Below the pieces are notes generated by a model. The model had not been told where the DNA came from and did no database searches. It saw only the letters and a program-made list of their open reading frames with translations. Shown here piece after piece: positions 34,726-47,324 of a stretch of DNA of 64,000 nt; positions within the stretch are counted from its first letter, which is position 1, and every line of letters starts with the position of its first letter. Position numbers and translations under genes: made by a program. The stretch spans positions 157,738,052 to 157,802,051 of the forward strand of contig CM060977.1 in NCBI GenBank assembly GCA_030765065.1. The letters are read 5' to 3'. Source of the stretch: Deroplatys truncata. Its lineage: Eukaryota > Arthropoda > Insecta > Mantodea > Mantidae.

Positions 34726-35069
34726 TATAAATACTGACGCAGCCGAGGAAAACATAAATATATAATATTTAAAGAAACAGTCAAAAATTACAAAGTTAAT
34801 ATGTTTAAACTTTGGGCAAAGGCCACCGGAAAGTACATTTGGGGCGAAGGCTACCGGAAACGGTATGGTTGCTACTACTTCAAGTTCGGCTCCCCAACAG
34901 TCGAAATATAATACTTCTTCAAACTGGCTTTCCATACGTAGCAGCAACAAACCTTCTTCAAATTGGTTCCCAAAGCGTGGGTCAAATAACAATACAACAA
35001 ACCATCTTCTCAAATTGACGCCCAAACACGTGGGGTTAATAAATAACAAAAATAAACATCTTCAAATAC

Positions 35070-36866
35070 TAAATTCATGTAGACTTTAATTTTCCTTTAA
35101 AGTTATGCAATGCGAAACTTTTATTTTATTGTCTTAAATGACTTCGTTATATGTGAATACTTGCAGTTAGTGAGACGGCACCGGGTGTTTGTTAAAATTG
35201 GTATAGTCTTTCAGGATTCTAAACACAGACATTACTTACTCAGTTGAAAAATATTATATTTTGCTAAATCACATTCATATAGAAGGGATAAGTATTTTGT
35301 ATATTGTATAATAGAGTTGCAAAAGAAAGAAAGTCACGGTTTTCAAGAGATCGAAATTGTGTTTCACACATTTTAAATTCCGAGGCTCAACTGGATAATA
35401 TTTTCAAGAATAGTCACGAATGTTAGTTACATTTTTGCTTAGTTAAAATTGTTATCCATGCATTTATTGTTTACAAACATTTGTAACAATTACAACAATA
35501 ATTCACAGCTGCAAACCTACGTATGCAAATTGATACAACCTACATAACTCTCCACGATCCTTTGGGCTCTATATTTTAGCACATTTCAAAATTTTTAGAC
35601 GATGTTATCTTCCTTTAAGATTGGGAGCTGATGCGAAGGGGCGTAGCACCCCGTGCAACAATATCAGTGAAGGCCTTAGGTGTGAGCTGTATTTAGGAAA
35701 CAAAAAGAAATAAATAAATATAAAACAAAAGAATAACGCCTGTGTGTAAAAATGTGTAAATCTAATGAGAATGGAAGAAAATATATAACGTTGGAGTTCT
35801 AGTATTAAAAAATGAATGTCATTTTGCTGGGTGCCATTACTATTATGAATGAACCAAGGTCAATAACGTTTTCAATTGATGTTATTAGGAAGACTTTAAT
35901 TACCTATCAAATACACATAATTGGAACAGTTTTGTTGACCAACTTTGTCGTGGTTAACAAAATAATGTACTTGTGAAAAAGGTGAATTATTTTAATGAAC
36001 TGTAAGGGGAGATTAAAAATTCTATCCCACTAATGTAAATCTCTTAATTTCATGACCTAGTATCTCAGAAACTAATATATCGAATAACGTTTTACAGGAC
36101 CTAGGTGCATGCCTTCTTAGTTCACTAATCTACTTTCTTCTAATAAGTTTATTTACTAAAAAAGAATCCTCTCTTAATTATATCAACTTTTGAATAAACT
36201 TTATCAACATTTTCTTCTTTAAAAAATATTTAACCATCTCAATGAAACAAAAATATCTCCACAACAGCACTTAGATGACATTTTATAATGCTAACATTTA
36301 ATTTAGCTATCTTCACTAGTTTGATTAAACAGTTTGAGAAAATTCTGGTTATCAGAACAAGCTATTCATAGAAAAAGGTATTGAAAGCAAAAATGGAGAA
36401 AACAAACTGGCATATATTTGTAAAGAAAAAACTATATATACTGCCATACATAACAGTTGTACCAATTTGCAGATCAAAACTTCCCCTAAAAGATGGGCTA
36501 AAGTTTGCCTATGTACTCCAAAGAGTTCTAATTTTTAAAAGTATATTTAAGATATAATTATGTTACAATGATAAAACATGTGTAAATTAAAAGGAGCTTT
36601 CAAATTATAAGTCTACAAAAAAACAAATTAATTTTTGGCAACTTTCGCATTTAACTCCCCTTATAATTAAATGACAGATTAATTTACACAGCATTTGTCT
36701 ATATTTACATAACTCGGATAAAGCTGGCCATAGGTCAAGAAAAGGCTGATTCGTTTGAGCAGTTGGACACAACTGTACAACTAAACATTCGCAGAACACT
36801 TTCCTTGTACCTGTAGGAAAATTCTGCCTAAAATAATTGTAACAAACAAGCTCATATTTAAAAAAA
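35070..36866. other. unassigned AT-rich stretch, 1.8 kb
   Basis: Longest run without a recognised repeat in this half. No open frame above 64 codons and no splice-like coding pattern that I can see. Confidence 0.45.
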
Positions 36867-37683
36867 TCTGATGTGTTACTCCCACATGACTTTCTCTACT
36901 CTTGTACAAAGTATTTTTACAAACTTTTATTTTCCATATGGTTCATGTTAATCGAGATATCGAGATGTTAATCTTATGCTAATTTTCTTATAAATACAAG
37001 GGAAATTGGTAGGCTTTAAGCGATAGTCAAATATTTTAAGAGCTGGTTGCTATGTGCAGTATTCCATTCTCTTTGCATTCCCATTTGAGAAACAGTATAA
37101 GTATTGAAAAATTTAAGGGAATAACAAGCAATATCTCGAAAATGGTTCACTCAACAACAAAAAATGTATATGACATAAATTGTATATTTTAACGCGATCT
37201 ACATTTTTGGTATAGTAAAACTTTGTCTATCTCTTATGGTTTACAAGTTGTGCAAAAGTCGTTCACAATGAAGAATACTTTTGGAGACATTCCCAGAAAA
37301 TTCGAGATATACATTTCATATGTCATGAAAATATCTTAAACATATGATATTTTAATCAAAATCGTTAGAGCCATTTTTGAGAAAATTAAAATTTTCGAGA
37401 AATGTTCCATGTAAGGGGTTAGCTGGGGTGGAGGATTTTCTTGAAAACATTTGTGTCGCATCTATGGAAGATACTGAACCTAAATACCAAGTTTGGTGTT
37501 TATCCGTCTGTTCGTTTCTGAGTTATGCTGTTCACAGACACACACACACACACACACACACACGGACATGTTTCCAAAAATGCTTTTTTGGATTCAGTGG
37601 GTCTCAAAACATGTATTTCCGGTAAAATCTCGGTGGAATACAATCCTTCTCCTACTTACTATACGTAGTAGAGAAAGTAAAAA
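36867..37683 (+). repeat. HIN subfamily A, full length
   Basis: TCTGATGTGTTACTCCCACA to AGTAGAGAAAGTAAAAA, after A6. It has a (CA)11-12 block at about 37537-37562 and the central A-tract with neighbouring ATGAATAACG deleted. Confidence 0.88.
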
Positions 37684-38511
37684 TGCCAAGCAAATGCATT
37701 CAGTTCATGAACTTGCAAAGTTTCTGCGGTGTAAAGGCGCACATAAAATGCGCAGTATTCGAACGCTCTGGTAGTTTAAGATGTTGTTAAGGCAAGTAAC
37801 AAACATTGGGTGCCTGTGTTGCTAATTGCTTGAATATATTTGTGTTGCAACTTGGACTGTTAAGCAGAAGGTTATGCTGGTAGTAGCGTCTATACTTTCA
37901 ATGCTGTCATGTCGGTTTAACCAGTTAGAGCAGTTAGTGGCGACGTTATTTGCACTTCCTGGTGGGAGTTCATAAAGTTCAGTTTCTATGGCCGGTCCAT
38001 CTCCATGGGACATTGTCAAGGTTTACCAGTACTCCCAACTCCTAATTCCATTCTTACTGATTGCTTACGCACGTTATATCAGTTTATTTTGGAAACTCAA
38101 TGCGGTTTAAATCCACTAAATGAAACTGCTTTCGAACTAATTACCACTAAAGGGGAATAATTGCAAAACTGCCTACATCTTTAATGTCTATGTAAGTAGG
38201 ATTTCATCAAAAACATTTTTATATCTCTATGGTTACACTGGCAAGAACTATTTGGAAATTTGAAATATTGATACTCAGGGTTTTATAATTTAAGGAGCGC
38301 GATTCTCGCGTACCTTTTTCTCGTCATTTAGTTTCTCTTTTTCGTTGCAGAAAATTTGGCACAGAAATCCGGCTTCGTGTAATGACATATGATTTATTTC
38401 CTCCATGCTGGCAAACCTGTAACACTGGTTTAGTAACTAAATTCATAGTAATGTAGTTAGTTATCTTCAACAGATTACCCTCCTCTTTGTAAGACTTACA
38501 TCCCCATTGAC
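37684..38511. other. unassigned stretch
   Basis: No gene or shared repeat recognised. Confidence 0.4.
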
Positions 38512-39200
38512 TTACAAGCCAATGCTTTGGGTCAGTAGCCTGTCGAGGAGTAAGCAAACTCTGGTCATAGCATATCCAGGATGGGTGATCAGCCCAATGC
38601 CTTGGGTCAGTAGCCCGTTGAGGAACAAGGTTACTCTGATCATAGCATAACCAGGATGGGTGATCAGCCCAATGCCTTGGGTCAGTAGCCCGTTGAGGAA
38701 CAAGGATACTCTGATCATAGCATAACCAGGATGGGTGATCAGCCCAATGCCTTGGGTCAGTAGCCCGTTGAGGAACAAGGATACTCTGATCATAGCATAA
38801 CCAGGATGGGTGATCAGTCCAATGCCTTGGGTCAGTAGCCCGTTGAGGAACAAGGATACTCTGATCATAGCATAACCAGGATGGATGATCAGTCCAATGC
38901 CTTGGGTCAGTAGCCCGTTGAGGAACAAGGATACTCTGATCATAGCATAACCAGAATGGGTGATCAGCCCAATGCCTTGGGTCAGTAGCCCGTTGAGGAA
39001 CAAGGATACTCTGATCATAGCATAACCAGAATGGGTGATCAGTCCAATGCCTTGGGTCAGTAGCCCGTTGAGGAACAAGGATACTCTGATCATAGCATAA
39101 CCAGAATGGGTGATCAGTCCAATGCCTTGGGTCAGTAGCCCGTTGAGGAACAAGGATACTCTGATCATAGCATAACCAGGATGGGTGATCAGTCCAATGC
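38512..39200. repeat. 75-bp minisatellite, about nine units
   Basis: The unit starts CAATGCCTTGGGTCAGTAGC and includes CTCTGATCATAGCATAACCA and GGTGATCAG. Inner units differ at only a few sites (GGATGG/GAATGG, AGCCC/AGTCC), while edge units are more worn. Because 75 is a multiple of three, the minus strand stays open for 218 codons as a 25-residue repeat (MIRVSLFLNGLLTQGIGLIT and so on). No start context, flanking exon or homology supports a protein. TGATCA palindromes occur twice per unit. Confidence 0.92.
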
Positions 39201-39229
39201 CTGATATGGTGTTGAAGTGTAGTGATGAT

Positions 39230-39395
39230 AGGGATGATAGGAAAATTCGCAGATCAAATTATCCAACTCATCGACAGAGATAGGCCGTAAAAATAATTTC
39301 GTTCAGATCGGTCGGTCCCAAGGTTTGAACCCAGGGCCATCCGAATACGAGGCAGTGACGTTTCCACCTGAGCCATCCCGCTCTGTAGTAAGATA
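39230..39395 (-). mobile_element. tRNA-like SINE head
   Basis: Reversed: GCGGGATGGCTCAGGTGGAA with box A (TGGCTCAGGTGG) and, about 45 bp on, GGGTTCAAACCTTGG as box B. The spacing fits a tRNA. The acceptor stem is not closed, so it is a SINE head or tRNA pseudogene and not a functional tRNA. Confidence 0.55.
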
Positions 39396-39495
39396 ATTTT
39401 ACTAGATTAAAAGCGTTAGGTATACTAGCTTAACAACTCTTGTTTCCTATGTTGCTAAATACCAGCCCAATTAAACTTCTGCATAATGCTACCGC

Positions 39496-39628
39496 CATAT
39501 TACCTTCTCTACCACATATTGACTAAACAGAGGAAGTGTTGAATCTACCCAATAATTCGATATCGAGATTTCATCATAAATACACGTTTTTAGGCCCATA
39601 AATAGGCATTACTAGAAAGAGGTTCGTG

Positions 39629-39671
<43 letters not shown>

Positions 39672-40285
39672 AAGATTAATTCACAAGCGAAATATAGGAT
39701 AATATCAAACTTAATTTTTAAGTTTAGTTTCTTCCAAATATGTGACACTAAGGTTTTCAAAACAATCCCTGCACTTCCAACTACGTACTGTTTAAATGGA
39801 AAGTGTTTCATAATTTTTTTATTTTCTCAAAAAGCGGCTCTAACGATTTAAATTAATATGTAATGTACTTAAGATATTTACCTGATAAATAAAATATATA
39901 TCCTGAATTTTCTGGAATTAGCTTGTGAAGTCCTCTTCATTCGGAATGAATTTTTATATAATTTTGTACAACTGGTAATGCCTAAGATATAGCCAAAAAT
40001 TAGTACATAAATATGTATGTAGATCTCTTTAAAACACAGTTTAATTCAAATCTTAAAATTTTTGTGGCAGCATTCATTGTTTTGCATGATTTTTTCAGTA
40101 CTTTATCTTTTTTTTTGGGTGCTATCATCATTCAGTTCTTTCACGCGATATCATGGAAAGAGCATGCAATTTTAAGAGCAGACCACGTTTTAAAGATTTT
40201 ACTATCGGCTCAGCCTACTGTATCCTTGTACCTACAACGGAATGTGTAAACTTTATCTCGATTAACATGAAGTAGATAGGGGTTA
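39496..40285 (-). repeat. HIN subfamily B, 5' tip missing
   Basis: CCTTCTCTACCACATATTGA to CTCGATTAACATGAAGTAGA. The microsatellite position holds (TG)n(TA)n at 39629-39668. Divergence is high, so it is an old copy. Confidence 0.75.
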
Positions 40286-40717
40286 TTTTCCTGTAACTTT
40301 GAACTAGTTAAAAGCCGACGTCGGTAATGCAGACGACACTTCTCGCTATTCGCAACCCGCGGCCTTCGCCAAGACTTACCACAACTCGTACGATCAGTTC
40401 AAGGTTAGCCTTGTATGCGCGCACAACTTCCTATTATTTCATCGCTGTTTGAGTCGGTAGGTTGTGAGCCTGTGAAAATACAATCGGAATATTTAGGTGC
40501 AGTGTAGCCAACATTTGTGTTTGCTTTAGTAATTAAGTACATAGTTAAAGAAAGTATTTTTATTTCTCTCAAGTTTATTAAGAAATCGAATTGTAGTTGT
40601 CGGCCGTTATTTCATATAAAATTCCCAAATTCACCCATTCCTTCTATGAGGATGATATACAGATTGGTAGACAAACTAAAACCAAATGGGACAATAGCAA
40701 ATAAAGTACGGAGGAAG
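40286..40717. other. unassigned stretch
   Basis: No gene or shared repeat recognised. Confidence 0.4.
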
Positions 40718-41276
40718 CGTTAATGTGCGAGATGTCTACGCAGTAACGTATGAGGCTCGCATTAGAGAGATCCCGGGGTCGATTCCCGGCGACTGTCCAC
40801 TCCGACGATGTGTTTTTCGTCGTTTTCCCGGATTGTAGGCGAATGCTGGGTGGTTCCTCTTCTATAACGACTTTCTCGTCCATTTTATGTATACCCATAA
40901 ATTTTTTCATATTTCTGTTTCAGGGTTGAAGGACCAGGCGACGGTGGTCTGTGTGTTGCGACTGGGCCGTGTTAAGGTTTATCCTAGTGTTGGTCGCACT
41001 GGTGACGGACCCGCCCTCTGTGAGCGGCTTCCTTTCAGGAACCCTCGGAGGGCTCGGGGCTTGTGGGTAGTCTAAACAGAGTCGGATGCGTTCAATATGG
41101 AATCGTTAGGGACCCCGTCCACGCTTGCGGATGTCGTCTCCCGAATGTGGTCGCCCCCCCTCTCTCTCTCATCCCTCATCCCTCCCTCCCAGGGATAGCG
41201 TTCGAAGCACAAAGAGACACAATGGCCTACGTGCGGTGCTCTGGCAGGCCTCGGGGGCCCCTCCATTACCTTTCAT
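40718..41276 (+). mobile_element. SINE family D, copy D3, longest
   Basis: It starts near TGTGCGAGATGTCTACGCAG, with box B in GGGGTCGATTCCCGGCGACT. The body matches D1 and continues through GGGTTGAAGGACCAGGCGAC to the 3' end GGGGCCCCTCCATTACCTTT. With about 560 bp it is the fullest copy. Several overlapping open frames on both strands are by-products of its GC content. Confidence 0.75.
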
Positions 41277-41690
41277 GAGGAAACCTTACTATTTAACGAA
41301 AGAGAAATTACATAAAATTGGTACAAAATAGCTACGAGAAAACGTCACGTTTAAACCGAAGAGAAATGAGACGAAATTGGTGTCCGCTTACAAGTAATCC
41401 AAGAAAGTCAAGACACTTGTAACAATAGGTGTGCGTGTGTCAAAATGTTCTGCTCGTGATGTCACGAAGCTTATTACATTGAAAGCGTAGAAAATTCTGG
41501 GTGCCCACTGACTATCACCAACAGACTTTGAAAAGAGAATTAATTTTTGTGGATGGTTTCAGCTAGCCAAACATGACGGACATTTCGATCCTCGTTTAAT
41601 GTTTAAAACGAGAGGAAAATGGAAAAACATCTATTAGTAACTAATTATAAAGCACGAGGGCGTTAAATGAATTATTACGTATCCTCTCGC
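41277..41690. other. unassigned stretch
   Basis: No gene or shared repeat recognised. Confidence 0.4.
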
Positions 41691-41699
41691 GGATACCGT

Positions 41700-42440
41700 A
41701 TGTACCTGTAGATACATTAGAAAAGCTCTATAACTCTATAATAAGGCCGATTTTATTATACGGAAGTGAAATCTGGGGATGGGAAAGAGCAGAGCATGTA
41801 AATAAAACACAGGTAGCATTTTTGAAAAGAGTTCTTGGAGTTTCACAAGGCACATCCAATTCGGGGGTATTGAGGGAGGTGGGATGTTATGAAGACACAA
41901 TACACTGTAAAATAAGAGCATTGAAGTACTGGCTGAGGCTGATGCAGGGGGATAACTCCACACTACGATCCAAATGTTATAAATATGAGCGAAAACCTCT
42001 CTCCTAAGTTTTGGGCAGCTGATTTGGAAAGGGGTTTGAGGAGAATAGGAATGGGGTTAGTATGGCAAAGACTGAAACAAATGACAAAAACATATGGAAA
42101 GGTGTCAAAAGAAGACTAAGAGACATCAAACAACGGGAAATAGAATCGGATTGTAAAATTAAACCTTCTCTAAGTCTAGCAAATGAAATAAAATTGAATT
42201 AGGGTAAAGAGTCATATATACTTAAGTTAGGAAAAAAGGAAAGATCAGGAATTGCATGGTTTAGACTGGGGGGCTGGAGGGCACAGAAAATGGCTGACGA
42301 TTCTGGCAGGAGAATTAGCCCATTCTGTGATTTGGATGAGGACTGTGTACATATATTTTTGTGGAATGCGCTAAGTGGGAGAACCAGCGAACAATTAAAC
42401 TCAAAGAAAAATTCTTAACTCCGTGAAAAAAGAGATTGGT
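41700..42440 (+). pseudogene. LINE ORF2 C-terminal relic (post-RT region)
   Basis: LYNSIIRPILLYGSEIWGWE then VAFLKRVLGVSQGTSNSGVL is the stretch that follows the reverse transcriptase palm in many insect LINEs. KIRALKYWLRLMQGD follows in frame to a stop at 42005. Later pieces in other frames give RSGIAWFRLGGWRAQKMADD and FCDLDEDCVHIF, part of a Cys/His cluster. The RT core and endonuclease are absent, as in a 5'-truncated insertion. Up to 42700 there is an AT-rich tail with AATAAAG, possibly its 3' UTR. It is a different LINE from the one at 20690. Confidence 0.75.
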
Positions 42441-42813
42441 ATGTTGGGAGCTACTGGCTGACCAGAGGAACTAGCAAAACATGGGCAATTTCTTGGCTAA
42501 AGTGCGCGAAGCTAGGTCAAATTTGTTCAGCTAGTGAAAGGAATTTATCCCTATTTTCCTTTTTCTTGCTCTTTTTTATTTTGTTTCCTTTTTCTGTTGT
42601 TTGTTTTGTCACCATACTTTTTATCATAAATATGCATGTACGGTCAATGACCCATGCACTAAATACTTGTGTAATAACTTCAATAATTTGAAACCAATAA
42701 AGATACCTCATCTATCTAATTTTCTATTCCGACCAGGCTTGGTTCCACCTCAGCGGGTAGGATTGCCGAAAATCCATTGCAATGTTCGAAGTCCCTATCC
42801 ATGAATAAAACAG

Positions 42814-43342
42814 TCGGATGTGTTACATTCACATGACTTTCTCTATCCCCTCTTCTACAAATTATTCCTGCAAAAAAAGCTTATTCATTCATTTACTTCA
42901 TCTCAATAGAGATGAACATTCGCATATATGTTTTGAATACTCATTTCGTTGCAGGTAAAGAGGGGATACGGGAGGTCGAAATGATAGTCACATCTTTAAA
43001 ACACGACTCGCTATAATATGCTGGCTTTGGAATTCCGTAGTCCTTCCATGATATCCCGACAAAGAACTGAAACATTACAGCACTTTTAAAAATTTTAAGT
43101 ATTCGAAAATTCAAATAAATAACTTGGAAGTGGTTAATGCCATAAAAATGTATTAGACAAAAATGGACTTTTTAACGAGACGTACATTTTTTCTGCGGCA
43201 CGTTTTCGTTTAACTTTTACCAATTATACAAAAGTATACAAAATTCATTCATCAGACTACTCATAGGAAATTCAAGATAAAAGTCTTATAATCATGCAAA
43301 TAGTTTAAATATGTGGTATTGTAATCAAATTCGTAAGATCCA
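42814..43342 (+). repeat. HIN subfamily B, 5' two thirds
   Basis: TCGGATGTGTTACATTCACA, then TGACTTTCTCTATCCCC, down to ATGTGGTATTGTAATCAAAT. It is cut where an antisense HIN-A begins. Confidence 0.8.
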
Positions 43343-44189
43343 TTTTTTACTTTCTCTACTACGTATAGTAAGTAGGGGAAGTATTGCATTCCACCCAAAA
43401 ATTCAATACCGAGATTTCACCGGAAATACATGTTTTGAAACCTCCTGAATCCAAAAAAAAATCATTTTTGGAAACATGTCCTTGTGTGTGTCTGTGAACA
43501 GCATAACTCAGAAATGAACAGTCGGATAAACACCAAACTTGGTATTTAGGTTCAGTATCCTCCAGAGATGCGACACGAAGGTTTTCAAGAAAATCCCCCC
43601 ACCCCAGATTACCCTTTACATGGAAGATTTTTCGAAAATTTTAATGTTCTCAAAAATGGCTGTAACGATTTTAATTAAAATATCATATGTTTAAGATATT
43701 TTTATGACAAATGAAATGTATATGTCGAATTTTCTGGGAATGTCTCCAAAAGTATTCTTCATTGTGAACGACTTTTGAATAACTGGTAAACCATAAGAGA
43801 TAGACAAAATTTTACTACACAAAATGTAGATCGCGTTAAAATACACAATTTATGTCATACACATTTTTTTGTTGAGTGAACCATTTTCGAAATATTGCTT
43901 GTTATTCTCTTAAATTTTCCAATACTTATACTTTTCTCAAATGGGAATTCGTTAGTCATTTTTTTTGTCCTGGTAAAGCTAAGAGAATGGAATATTCCAC
44001 AGAGCAACCAGCTCTTAAAATATTTGACTATCGCTTAAAAGCTACCATATTCCCCTTGCATCTACAAGAAAATTAGCAATAAGATTGACATCTCGATATC
44101 TCGACTAACATGAAGCATATGGAGTATAAGCGTTTGTAAAAATAGTTTGTACAAGAGTAGAGAAAGTCATGTGAGTGTAACACTTCAGA
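43343..44189 (-). repeat. HIN subfamily A, full length
   Basis: TTTTTACTTTCTCTACTACG to GAGTAGAGAAAGTCATGTGA and TTCAGA at 44189. The remainder of the B copy to the left does not reappear to the right. Confidence 0.88.
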
Positions 44190-45327
44190 TTTTTTTCTTG
44201 GAACATTAATAATGTGCTTTACATTCACAGAGAAACGACGGTGAGAGATAAGGGTGTAATTTTGTCGTTCGTTAAGTATCTGATTCCGGTGAAAGGCAAT
44301 TTTAGAAATCATTAACCCGTCAGAGTACTCCAGAAGTTCAATCAGATACATATGCTCGCCGAGGGAAAGGAAGATTAAACGTATCTCTAAATGGTATGGT
44401 TTCACCAGGAAGAAGGAAATGTCGGTAATTATTCGGTTCTAATGAATATGTGCACACGATGTTGCTAAAAGGTACAGGAGGGGAAATAGAAAATGAAATA
44501 ACAAGAAGAGAAACGCTTGGCGATATTCCCTACAATGATGCTTGGAAATTAATGACAACATGAAACACACAGGAAAAATTAGCCAGGAATATAAGGAAAA
44601 CATTATTAACATAAGAATCATGTCCATAGCTGCTATCAACCTCGTGTTCATTTTAAGTCGGTCATTGCTAGTGGATGTTAATAGACGCAAGTGTACTTTA
44701 ATTGTCTTTGGTTCATTTGCACTGACCTTGTAGTCTGTACATTGCCCATCAAAAGTATAACATACCTCAAAAGCAAATTTACGATGGTTTGTTTACCTTA
44801 TTCATTTATGATTTCCTGGCCTTTGTTAATCAAGCTTAAAATGCAAGATGTTACATTTTTATGAAAAAAAATGTATTTCCCTGGCTTATAACATGTTATC
44901 ACAAATGCTAAGATTTTAATACATGCAGTAATGCATGTTATAATTCCCACATATACTATGAAAGTCAGGCAACCCAAATTTTCTTTAAAGATAGACATTG
45001 TGTAACTGATTTAACATTTGTAAGTAAAGTGATTAGGGTTTAAAAACAAGTTCAGAATTAGAGAAACGGAAAGAAATGTTAAATTTTATACTAAAACCTA
45101 AAGATTCAAATATTTTTGTGAGCAGTTCATTCGTCTGATATCGGCAATATTCATAAAAAATCGAGCAGACGAACTAACACTAACCTGAGTTTCAGCGCCT
45201 TACTTGGAGAAAGCAGATTTTCCTTCTCCATTTAACTGTAAAATCTCTTTTGAACCCTGACCATTTATTTGGATTGTTTTATTTAATTACATCTTAAAGT
45301 AACATTTCAAAATTAAGCACGGTTGAC
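44190..45327. other. unassigned stretch
   Basis: No gene or shared repeat recognised. Open frames of 60-83 codons are motif-free. Confidence 0.4.
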
Positions 45328-45333
45328 TTGAAG

Positions 45334-45418
45334 AGATAGATAGAGATAGAGAGAGATAGAGAGAGATGGATGGAGGGATGGATGGATGGATGGATGGATG
45401 GATGTATGGATGGATGGA
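45334..45418. repeat. (GATA)/(GAGA)/(GGAT) compound microsatellite
   Basis: GATA/GAGA units pass into about ten GGAT units. The minus-strand frame it opens ([12 protein letters not shown]) is simple repeat. Confidence 0.95.
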
Positions 45419-46789
45419 AAAGGAAAAATGTCTGTATACAGGCTGGACCATTTAAGTTGAGACTGTACAGTGTCTCCAAAACTAAGGCTTGTAGAAAGAA
45501 ATGTCTTTAATGAAGGTTGCTTGATATTATGGGGGAAAGTAAATGCCATTAGTCGTGTTTTATTTGAAGGAGGACGTTATGATAGTCATTTTAGGGTCAA
45601 TTTAATTTTTTTAAACGGGAACCTACCTTTTTGTGTTGTTTTCTCACTGCTCATGGAAAACTAAACAATTTGTATAAAGCACTTGCACCTTTTTTTACAC
45701 CAACTTAATAACAATGAAAATTCTGAATGGCAATGAATGGTCAAGTTACGTTTCCTAATTGGGAACCAACATCTTTCATTTTGTTTCCTAATTCCTCATC
45801 ACAAAATAAACACTTTCTATATACCATTTTCTATGAGAAAACAACATATAAAATGTAGGTAGCTTTAAAGCTTTATCTTAGCCTAAGATTTCTTAAATGA
45901 CGAGTATTTACCATGTCTGTATCACCATTTGAGTCAGAATTAGCATATGATATTACTTTTGTGAGTACTATTGTGCAAACATACACCAACAACTCAAGAG
46001 GCTTCACTAATAGGATTATTAGTGTAGAATTGCGCATGAAATTGAGCCTAATAAAATTAGCCAGTTATATTTATGAAACACAATGGCAATATTATTATTT
46101 AATATTTTACTTTCCTAGTAATAATATCAGTGTGAAAACCTTATGAAGCAGGCCCCTGGTAATGCTATAGATGGAACTGTTATTTATTGTTTAAGAACCT
46201 TTAAGCATATATCGAATGTCATCATTTGGTTGAAGCGAAGGAAGACTAACGTTTTTCATCCAGGAAGCTTTCGCTGATTTGCAAGCTGGTACTTAGAGCT
46301 GAGTCATGATGGAGGACAACCTTCATGGAATAATATATTCAAAGTGTGAAATGTGACGGATTCATTTATTCAGCGCTAACGTGCTACATGCACCGTAAAC
46401 CTAAAGGAAATCAGTAAGTCGTCGACAAGAAGTCTTGGGCGACACGAAACAAGACCATATTTTTAAGATAGGTATATTCCAGCCTAAAATAAGCGAAATT
46501 GTGAGATTTACGTTTCAACTAAGCTCGAAAATAGATCTGCAACATGCCAATAAGTATCTGATAACAATTGTATTTTTTCATGACGGCATTGTTCCTCAAA
46601 GCTTACATATCATGTATGATTCCTATGCCACTCCATCTGCAGCTTATAACGCATAGATTTTAGAATAGAATTCTTTCTTAATCCAGTCCAGTGAATGTGC
46701 GACGTCATAAAGTAAACCTCAAACGCAGCCAGCCTAGTCCAAGTGTACATGTTCTGTGAGAAACAAAGGAATTATCTCTTGACACATCA
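45419..46789. other. unassigned stretch, 1.4 kb
   Basis: No gene or shared repeat recognised. Open frames of 64, 77 and 73 codons show no motif. Confidence 0.4.
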
Positions 46790-47322
46790 GAATATACCTA
46801 CTGCTTAAAATACTGAACATTTCAAGCGAACAAGGGATACTTCTAAAATAGTTATGGCTATAAAATATTTTATTCTTCTTAATTGTGTAGTTTAATGTGA
46901 TCTGGGGTTTTCTACAGTAAGATTTTGTCCATCACTTATGGTTTTCCTGTTACTTAAGTTTTACTGTGATGGAATGAAATACAGTTAGTATTTTCATAAA
47001 AAACTTTGTCCTGTTTGAATAAATAGAAAATAATGCAAATGTTTCCATGTAATTGCTTGCAATCGGTCGGGGATCTCGTGTAAATCTTCATGCATCCTTA
47101 AAAAACCCAACTTAAACATCAAATGTGCTGCTTATTAAACCTTTCGTTTTGGAGTGATACTGTCCTTAAAGAATCGCATAGTAGAGGTTCCTACACATAG
47201 ACACACGTGAATGGTCTGGCCACTTTTTCATTTAAAATAGTTTTCTTATTCAGGGAACCTCAAGACATGTTTTAGTGAAATTTCGATACGGAATTTTGGG
47301 TGAAATGTAATACTTTACTTGG
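46790..47322 (+). repeat. HIN, old diverged copy, split by mariner M2
   Basis: TCCATCACTTATGGTTTTCC, TAAATCTTCATGCATCC and TATTCAGGGAACCTCAAGAC follow the HIN order. It is broken at TACTTTACTTGG, and GGTATAGAAACCAAAAAG after the mariner (48608-48625) is its 3' end. Confidence 0.65.
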
Positions 47323-47324
47323 TA

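Larger units (their letters stand above)
32441..35064 (+). mobile_element. putative solo LTR, copy C3, carrying two insertions
   Basis: It begins (C/T)GAGGCAGTATTTTTAAC and ends CATCTTCA, with AATA(C) on both sides (32437-32441 and 35065-35069). Removing the TIR element (32553-33144 with one duplicate) and HIN-A (33758-34725) leaves about 1.05 kb, the length of C1. Its CT run is short. The first base pair reads CG where C1 and C2 have TG. Confidence 0.68.

Noticed and set aside
38512..39200. CRISPR array
   Set aside because: Units are contiguous 75-bp tandem copies without unique spacers, and the DNA is eukaryotic.
45294..45549. Minus-strand frame rich in IHPSIHPS
   Set aside because: Translation of a GGAT microsatellite.
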